In this document: one piece after another, positions 6,228-10,442 of the stretch
Layout of the letters: every line of letters begins with the position of its first letter
How positions within the stretch are numbered: position 1 is the first letter of the stretch
Origin: an uncultured Bacilli bacterium
GTDB lineage: Bacteria > Bacillota_I > Bacilli_A > ML615J-28 > CAG-313
DNA: 10,442 bases
NCBI GenBank assembly: GCA_904501965.1
Contig: CAJGCS010000031.1
Coordinates: forward strand, 1-10,442
Direction: 5' to 3'
Notes under the pieces: model-generated
Databases searched by the model: none
What the model was told of the DNA's origin: nothing
Seen by the model: the letters and a program-made list of their open reading frames with translations, nothing else
Translations under genes and position numbers: made by a program

Positions 6228-6887
6228 TTAAATTTCAGATATTTTCTTTCCAATAAGTTTCTCTGGATTAATGTGGGAGTCTTTTTTAGTTACTTTTAAG
6301 AAAACATGAACACCACACTCAGGATCAATTTCTGTTGTACCACTTACACCAATTTTATCTCCTTGATTTACAGTTGCTCCAACAGTTACAGTTACTTCAC
6401 TTAAGCCATAATAGTATGTTTTTAAAGAATTAGCATGTTCTAAAACAACATATTTACCATATAATGGACTTTCTTTAATTTCTAATACTTTTCCACTAAA
6501 GACACTAGTTACATCAAATAATGTATTATCTTTATTTGCAAAACTAGTTCCATTACTTGTTCTATATGAATTATTATATTTAATTAAAGCTAATTCTTGA
6601 TCTTCAACAGAAGCATTTTTATCGTAATATTTTCTTACGACATTATATCCCATTGTTTCATTAAATGGTAATTTAAATACTTCTTCAGGTTTTACATCAA
6701 CATTTCCGGAATCATCCGGATTTGGATTTTCTGAAGGAATATCAACATTTGGAGTATCATTTGGACGATTAGCACTTGTATCTACTGATTTTGCAATAAC
6801 TAAAGAAACAAGTAAAACAGACGCTAGTCCAACAAAGAAGAAAAACTGAAATTTATTTTGTCCTATTTTTTTGATTAAATTCTTCAC
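6228..6887 (-). CDS. spoIIQ: SpoIIQ-like membrane-anchored LytM/M23-fold protein with degenerate active site
   Basis: In sporulating Firmicutes SpoIIQ is a forespore membrane protein that pairs with SpoIIIAH across the intermembrane space. The 219-residue protein has a short basic N-terminus, one membrane segment (about 13-32), a Pro/Asp/Asn-rich linker (38-66), and a LytM-fold domain (about 112-200). The stretch VVRKYYDKNASVEDQELALIKYNNSY region (83-108) and VLEHANSLKTYYYGLSEV region (148-165) resemble Bacillus SpoIIQ as I recall it. Metal ligands are mostly gone: Ser111 and Ser115 replace the first His and Asp, Tyr160 replaces the next His, and the final HxH reads H194-V-F196. The start is GTG at 6887 with GAGGTGAT three bases upstream. 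Placement after atpC-ywzB echoes the Bacillus spoIIQ neighbourhood. It lacks the long Bacillus C-terminal tail. Orthology is likely; a sporulation role is unproven. Confidence 0.72.
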   Translation of the reverse strand: MKNLIKKIGQNKFQFFFFVGLASVLLVSLVIAKSVDTSANRPNDTPNVDIPSENPNPDDSGNVDVKPEEVFKLPFNETMGYNVVRKYYDKNASVEDQELALIKYNNSYRTSNGTSFANKDNTLFDVTSVFSGKVLEIKESPLYGKYVVLEHANSLKTYYYGLSEVTVTVGATVNQGDKIGVSGTTEIDPECGVHVFLKVTKKDSHINPEKLIGKKISEI

Positions 6888-6916
6888 TGTATCACCTCAT
6901 GATTAGTATGATACAG
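6887..6916 (-). promoter_or_regulatory. Hairpin enclosing the spoIIQ-like ribosome binding site
   Basis: On the minus strand CTGTATCA (6916-6909) pairs perfectly with TGATACAG (6894-6887), leaving a 14-base loop. The TGAT half of the ribosome binding site GAGGTGAT and the first base of the GTG start are in the stem, with GAGG in the loop. The ywzB stop is 18 bases upstream. On the plus strand the same hairpin is followed by seven Ts, but no plus-strand gene leads into it. Confidence 0.5.
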
Positions 6917-6934
6917 TTTTTTTATTTTATACAA

Positions 6935-7156
6935 TTATATTTGAAAAATAATAAAAATAGAAGCTGCAATTGCAGTTAATGAAGCAGAAACTAAGAAGTC
7001 AAGTGCCATTGCAAGAAAAACATAAAATACTCTTATTGCAAACACTTCACCTTTTTTAAATATTTGATGAATATTTGACTTTAAGAAAATAAGCATACAA
7101 AAAGGAAGTAATAAAAGAAAGAACACTAAATAAATAATTGCAAGATATTTTTCCAT
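6935..7156 (-). CDS. ywzB: DUF1146 family small membrane protein (YwzB-like)
   Basis: This 73-residue protein has two hydrophobic segments (about 5-25 and 42-70) around a basic loop with IHQIFKKGEVFAIRV (29-43), which matches the DUF1146/YwzB family; Bacillus YwzB is about the same size and lies at the same place, directly after atpC. Its function is unknown; steady linkage to the F1Fo operon suggests a role near ATP synthase or the membrane, but that is inference. The ATG at 7156 comes one base after the atpC stop (TAATATG) and has no close ribosome binding site, the nearest AAAGG being some 14 to 18 bases away, so translation probably depends on coupling to atpC. Confidence 0.82.
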   Translation of the reverse strand: MEKYLAIIYLVFFLLLLPFCMLIFLKSNIHQIFKKGEVFAIRVFYVFLAMALDFLVSASLTAIAASIFIIFQI

Positions 7157-7157
7157 A

Positions 7158-7547
7158 TTATAACTTTGAAGCCTTTATATCTTTAATATTTTTCGCAAGA
7201 TCTCTTTCTATTTTTGCATAGTCCATTGTTCTTGCGTAGTTCTTTTCTTTTTGTTCTTTTCTAGTGTTTTCTAAATGTAAGATAGCATCATTTAAAGTTG
7301 CACCAATTCCTACTTCTTGAGCAATTACTGTAATAACATTATCACTATATTCTAAAAGACCACTTACTATTTTATAAAAATATTCTTCGTTATTATTAAT
7401 TCTTTTAACAAATCCTTCTTTAATAGGAACAACGATAGGAATATGATTTTCTAAAATTGCAAGTTGCCCATTGTTACCTTCAACAACAACATATTCAGTT
7501 TCGCCTTCAAATATAACGCCTTTAGGGTTAACAATTGATAACTTCAT
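7158..7547 (-). CDS. atpC: F1Fo ATP synthase epsilon subunit
   Basis: The epsilon subunit forms part of the F1 central stalk and can inhibit ATP hydrolysis. The 129-residue protein has the N-terminal beta-sandwich with MKLSIVNPKGVIFEGE at the start, the family stretch NNGQLAILENHIPIV (25-39), in place of the common GEFGILPNHAPLV-type sequence, and SGLLEYSDNVITVIAQE (62-78). Residues from about 85 onward form the two C-terminal helices, highly charged, so the regulatory helices are kept. The start ATG shares one base with the atpD stop (TAATG) and has no evident ribosome binding site, so translational coupling is likely. Last of the ATP synthase subunit genes, followed by ywzB. Confidence 0.95.
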   Translation of the reverse strand: MKLSIVNPKGVIFEGETEYVVVEGNNGQLAILENHIPIVVPIKEGFVKRINNNEEYFYKIVSGLLEYSDNVITVIAQEVGIGATLNDAILHLENTRKEQKEKNYARTMDYAKIERDLAKNIKDIKASKL

Positions 7548-8971
7548 TATTTATTCATCATACTTTCTGCTTTTTTAATTACATCATCAATTGTACCTGC
7601 GAATCTAAATGCTTCTTCTGGCAAGTGATCGTGTTTGCCTTCAAGAATTTCTTTAAATCCTCTTACAGTTTCTTTTACAGGAACGTAAACACCAGGTTCA
7701 CCAGTAAATTGTTCAGCTGAATATGTATTTTGTGATAAGAATAATCTTATTCTACGTGCTCTTGCAACTAAAGCCTTATCTTCATCACCAAGTTCATCCA
7801 TACCTAATATCGCAATGATATCAAGTAACTCGTTATAGCGTTGAATTGTCTTTTGTACTCCACGAGCTACCTCATAGTGTTCTTTACCAACAACTTCTTC
7901 AGAAAGTGCTCTTGAAGTGGATGCAAGTGGGTCAACCGCAGGATAAATCCCTTCTTCACTTATTTTTCTTGAAAGGTTAGTAGTTGCATCTAAGTGGTTA
8001 AATGTTGTAGCTGGAGCTGGGTCAGTATAGTCATCAGCTGGAACATAAATTGCTTGAATTGATGTAATTGAACCATCTTTTGTTGATGTGATTCTTTCTT
8101 GCAATGCACCCATTTCAGTTGCAAGGGTTGGTTGATAACCTACAGCTGACGGAGTTCTTCCAAGCATCGCACTTACTTCACTACCTGCTTGAGTGAAACG
8201 GAAAATGTTATCGATAAATAATAGAACGTCTTGTCCTTCTACATCTCTAAAATATTCTGCCATTGTTAGTCCAGTTAAAGCAACACGCATTCTTGCACCA
8301 GGTGGTTCATTCATTTGACCAAAAACTAAAGCAGTTTTGTCAATTACACCTGTATCAGTCATTTCAAAGTATAAGTCATTACCTTCTCTAGTTCTTTCAC
8401 CAACTCCCGCAAAAACACTTATACCACCGTGTTCTTGGGCAACGTTATGAATTAACTCTTGAATTAATACTGTTTTACCAACACCGGCACCACCAAATAG
8501 ACCAATTTTACCCCCTTTAATATATGGAGCAAGTAAGTCGATTACTTTAATACCGGTTTCTAAGATTTCAACTTTACCAGATAATTCTGATAAACTTGGA
8601 GCATTTCTATGAATTGGTTTATGAAGTTCATTTTTATCAATTTCAGGACGACCATCAATTGGTTTACCTAAAACGTTAAACATTCTACCAAGTGTTGCAC
8701 GACCAACTGGAACTGTTATTGGAGCATTAGTATTTAATACTTCCATTCCTCGTTTTAACCCATCAGTTGAATCCATCGCAATACATCTTACTGTATTATC
8801 ACCATTATGCATTGCAATTTCTAAGACTAAATCAATTTCAACTCCGTTATTATCGCTCTTAGATTGTTTAATTTCTAAAGCAGTATTAATTGCAGGTAAA
8901 TGTCCGGCTTCGAATTTAACATCAACTACTGGTCCCATAACTTGGACTATTATTCCTTTATTTAAACTCAT
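7547..8971 (-). CDS. atpD: F1Fo ATP synthase beta subunit
   Basis: The catalytic subunit of F1, at the inner face of the membrane, 474 residues with normal family length. The Walker A loop GGAGVGKT (160-167), the catalytic glutamate in GERTREGN (Glu192), Walker B LLFIDN with Asp254, and PSAVGYQPTLATEMG (274-288) are all intact. The lever motif usually written DELSEED reads DELGDED (392-398), a mild variant of the Bacillus DELSDED form. The ATG at 8971 is preferred over the in-frame TTG at 8983 because GGAGGT (8981-8976) begins in that TTG and directs initiation at the ATG. It starts 12 bases after the atpG stop. Its stop codon overlaps the atpC start by one base. Confidence 0.97.
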   Translation of the reverse strand: MSLNKGIIVQVMGPVVDVKFEAGHLPAINTALEIKQSKSDNNGVEIDLVLEIAMHNGDNTVRCIAMDSTDGLKRGMEVLNTNAPITVPVGRATLGRMFNVLGKPIDGRPEIDKNELHKPIHRNAPSLSELSGKVEILETGIKVIDLLAPYIKGGKIGLFGGAGVGKTVLIQELIHNVAQEHGGISVFAGVGERTREGNDLYFEMTDTGVIDKTALVFGQMNEPPGARMRVALTGLTMAEYFRDVEGQDVLLFIDNIFRFTQAGSEVSAMLGRTPSAVGYQPTLATEMGALQERITSTKDGSITSIQAIYVPADDYTDPAPATTFNHLDATTNLSRKISEEGIYPAVDPLASTSRALSEEVVGKEHYEVARGVQKTIQRYNELLDIIAILGMDELGDEDKALVARARRIRLFLSQNTYSAEQFTGEPGVYVPVKETVRGFKEILEGKHDHLPEEAFRFAGTIDDVIKKAESMMNK

Positions 8972-8975
8972 AATT

Positions 8976-8981
8976 ACCTCC
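8976..8981 (-). promoter_or_regulatory. Ribosome binding site deciding the atpD start
   Basis: GGAGGT lies directly after the atpG stop and four bases before ATG 8971. It excludes the longer reading from TTG 8983, which would lie inside it. Confidence 0.8.
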
Positions 8982-8983
8982 AA

Positions 8984-9841
8984 TTACTCATTTATGACAC
9001 TAGCACCACCGACAATATCTGTAAGTTCAAGTGTAATTGCAGATTGTCTTGCACGGTTATATAGAAGTTCGAGTGTACTAATTACTTCCATTGCATTGTC
9101 AGTTGCACTCTTCATTGAATTCATACGCGATGCATGTTCGCTAGCCTTTGAATCTAATAAATAGCCATAAATTGTATTTTCAATATATATTGGTAGTGCA
9201 GTATCTAAAATTTCTTTTACACCACCATCAAACTCATATATTTTTGTTTTATCGTTTTCTTTAATTTTTGGAACAGGTAGTACTGTTTCCGAAACAACTT
9301 TTTGAATTAAAGTATTTACATAGTGATTATAAATAACAACTACTTTATCAAAACTATGTTCAAGATAATTTGTTACAAGATTTCTTATAACATCTTCAAC
9401 CATACTAAATTCAATGTCGTCTTTAATATTAATAACCTTATCAACAAGTAAAGGATATTTCATTTTCTCGACATATTTGTAAGCTTTTAAACCAATTGGT
9501 AAAACAATATATTCTTGTTTTAAATCGTTTATTTGTTTTGTTAATTCCTTACAAACATTCGAATTAAATGGACCTGCAAGCCCTCTATCACAAGCTACAA
9601 CAACAAAACATACTTTTTTTTCTTCTCTTTTTGCAAGTAAAGGATGTTGCATACTTTCATCACTTAAAGATAAATTCGAAATAATATCGCGAGCTTTTTC
9701 AATAAATGGACGATACTCTTTGATAGTTTTTTCAGCTTGACGAAGACGTGATGCACTAACCATATTCATTGCTTTTGTAATTTGTGCTGTTTTCTTCGTT
9801 GCATTAATTCTAATCATTACTTGTCTAGACTGACCTGCCAT
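8984..9841 (-). CDS. atpG: F1Fo ATP synthase gamma subunit
   Basis: The gamma subunit is the rotating central shaft of F1. The 285-residue protein has the normal length. The N-terminal helix carries the conserved RINATKKTAQITKAMNMV stretch (11-28) followed by SASRLRQAE, and the C-terminal helix has HASRMNSMKSATDNAM and RARQSAITLELTDIVGGA, the family signature near the end. The central Rossmann-like region contains VVACDRGLAGPFN. The ATG at 9841 has a strong AAGGAGG seven to eight bases upstream within the 22-base gap after atpA. No interruption or unusual composition is seen, and the order atpA-atpG-atpD-atpC is the standard one. Confidence 0.97.
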   Translation of the reverse strand: MAGQSRQVMIRINATKKTAQITKAMNMVSASRLRQAEKTIKEYRPFIEKARDIISNLSLSDESMQHPLLAKREEKKVCFVVVACDRGLAGPFNSNVCKELTKQINDLKQEYIVLPIGLKAYKYVEKMKYPLLVDKVINIKDDIEFSMVEDVIRNLVTNYLEHSFDKVVVIYNHYVNTLIQKVVSETVLPVPKIKENDKTKIYEFDGGVKEILDTALPIYIENTIYGYLLDSKASEHASRMNSMKSATDNAMEVISTLELLYNRARQSAITLELTDIVGGASVINE

Positions 9842-9863
9842 ATAATCCTCCTTTCATTAAGGT

Positions 9864-10442
9864 TTAAATTCCTCTAAATTTTTCAAATAACTCTGTCATT
9901 AATTCTTCTTTTGGTAAACTACCTGTTAAAGAAATTTCATTAATAACTTTTTGACCAAGTTCATCAAAATCAACAAATCTAAATAATTGTGTTTCGTATT
10001 CTTTTAATTTTGATATTTCAACTTTGTCTAAATATCCCTTTGTAAGGGCATATACAAGTATCGCAAGTTTTGGACTTGACACACTTGTATGTAAATCTTG
10101 TTTTAATAATTCTACAGTTCTTTTACCACGTTCAAGTTTTCTTGATGTAGCTTCATCTAAATCAGAACCAAATTGAGTGAATGCTTCAAGTTCTCGATAT
10201 GATGCAAGGTCTAAACGAAGTGTACCTGCAACTTTTTTAACAGCTTTTATTTGAGCATTACCACCAACACGTGAAACTGATAAACCGGCATTAACTGCAG
10301 GTCTAATACCAGAATAGAATAATTCTGATTGTAAGAATATTTGTCCATCAGTAATACTAATTACGTTTGTTGGAATATATGCAGAAATATCACCAGCTTG
10401 AGTTTCAATAATTGGTAAAGCAGTAATTGATCCTCCGCCTAA
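9864..10442 (-). CDS. atpA: F1Fo ATP synthase alpha subunit (partial, N-terminus outside window)
   Basis: The last 192 residues of the non-catalytic nucleotide-binding alpha subunit, open to the right edge; the whole protein is usually about 500 residues. The visible part begins at LGGGSITALPIIETQAGD and includes ISITDGQIFL, then NAGLSVSRVGGNAQ, whose Arg is the conserved residue that reaches into the beta catalytic site, and LASYRELEAFTQFGSDLD. The C-terminal helical bundle ends in TELFEKFRGI. A GTG inside the gene at 10082 is a codon within the frame, not a start. It heads the part of the atp operon seen here; the Fo and delta genes would be to the right of the window. Confidence 0.97.
   Translation of the reverse strand, partial: LGGGSITALPIIETQAGDISAYIPTNVISITDGQIFLQSELFYSGIRPAVNAGLSVSRVGGNAQIKAVKKVAGTLRLDLASYRELEAFTQFGSDLDEATSRKLERGKRTVELLKQDLHTSVSSPKLAILVYALTKGYLDKVEISKLKEYETQLFRFVDFDELGQKVINEISLTGSLPKEELMTELFEKFRGI

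Noticed and set aside
5303..6253. Longer HAD reading with 43 extra N-terminal residues
   Set aside because: It would run through the spoIIQ terminator and the HAD promoter, overlap the spoIIQ end, and lacks a ribosome binding site; ATG 6124 has one.
6228..6887. Active M23 endopeptidase
   Set aside because: Most zinc ligands are missing, so catalytic activity is not expected.
6885..6915. Possible sigma-F-like promoter (GTATC, then GGTGATACAG) before the spoIIQ-like gene
   Set aside because: The would-be -10 is the ribosome binding site itself, so the transcript would begin inside the gene; the match is partial.
6924..6939. TATAAT/TATAAA-like -10 boxes at the end of ywzB that could drive spoIIQ alone
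   Set aside because: No -35 at a proper distance for the first, and AT-rich DNA makes such hits common; kept only as a weak possibility.
6964..6975. 12-base perfect palindrome CTGCAATTGCAG inside ywzB
   Set aside because: It encodes Ala/Ile codons of the second membrane segment and no regulatory context is seen; likely chance.
7535..7720. 61-codon plus-strand reading frame opposite atpD
   Set aside because: Antisense to the conserved beta-subunit C-terminus, Phe/Cys-rich translation, no homology that I recognise: a shadow frame.

Overview
The window is AT-rich, tightly packed bacterial DNA from a low-GC Gram-positive. Gene content, order and protein sequence all point to Bacillota, class Bacilli or a relative: an F1 ATP synthase operon followed by a YwzB (DUF1146) gene and a SpoIIQ-like gene, a ytqA/ytqB (mnmL/mnmM) pair, Shine-Dalgarno sites of the GGAGG/GAGGTGAT type, and TG-extended -10 promoters. 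A low-GC lineage such as Erysipelotrichales, Haloplasmatales, Izemoplasmatales or the uncultured RF39-type groups would fit, but placement inside Bacilli is a guess. Trp is encoded by TGG, the code looks standard, and all twelve visible stop codons are TAA or TAG.

Layout from left to right. A partial tex gene (minus strand, 3' end outside the window) is preceded by its own promoter. Upstream of it on the same strand is a stand-alone CinA C-terminal/PncC amidase gene. Divergent from that is a YigZ/YvyE (IMPACT family) gene. It converges on a DUF1295 membrane protein gene, and the two share a bidirectional terminator. Divergent from DUF1295 is the two-gene mnmL-mnmM operon for wobble-uridine tRNA modification, which converges on a HAD-IIA phosphatase gene over a second bidirectional terminator. 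The right part, from about 6.2 kb to the end, is one minus-strand run: atpA (partial) - atpG - atpD - atpC - ywzB - spoIIQ-like - terminator.

How the genes relate. The ATP synthase genes encode the F1 alpha, gamma, beta and epsilon subunits, with atpC and ywzB apparently translated by coupling to the gene before them. The spoIIQ-like gene at the operon end is the most unusual item. It encodes a membrane-anchored LytM-fold protein with most metal ligands lost, has a GTG start, and its ribosome binding site lies in a predicted hairpin. MnmL and MnmM are expected to act in sequence on tRNA U34. The left-hand genes are housekeeping: RNA-binding Tex, NAD salvage by PncC, a YigZ protein and a HAD phosphatase.

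Non-coding DNA is minimal. No gap exceeds 140 bases, and the gaps hold extended -10 promoters, very short leaders and terminators whose stems often contain the stop codons. I saw no RNA genes, insertion sequences, CRISPR arrays or phage genes. I found no clear new multi-gene system; the best leads are the SpoIIQ-like protein with its hairpin leader and the compact promoter/leader/terminator architecture.
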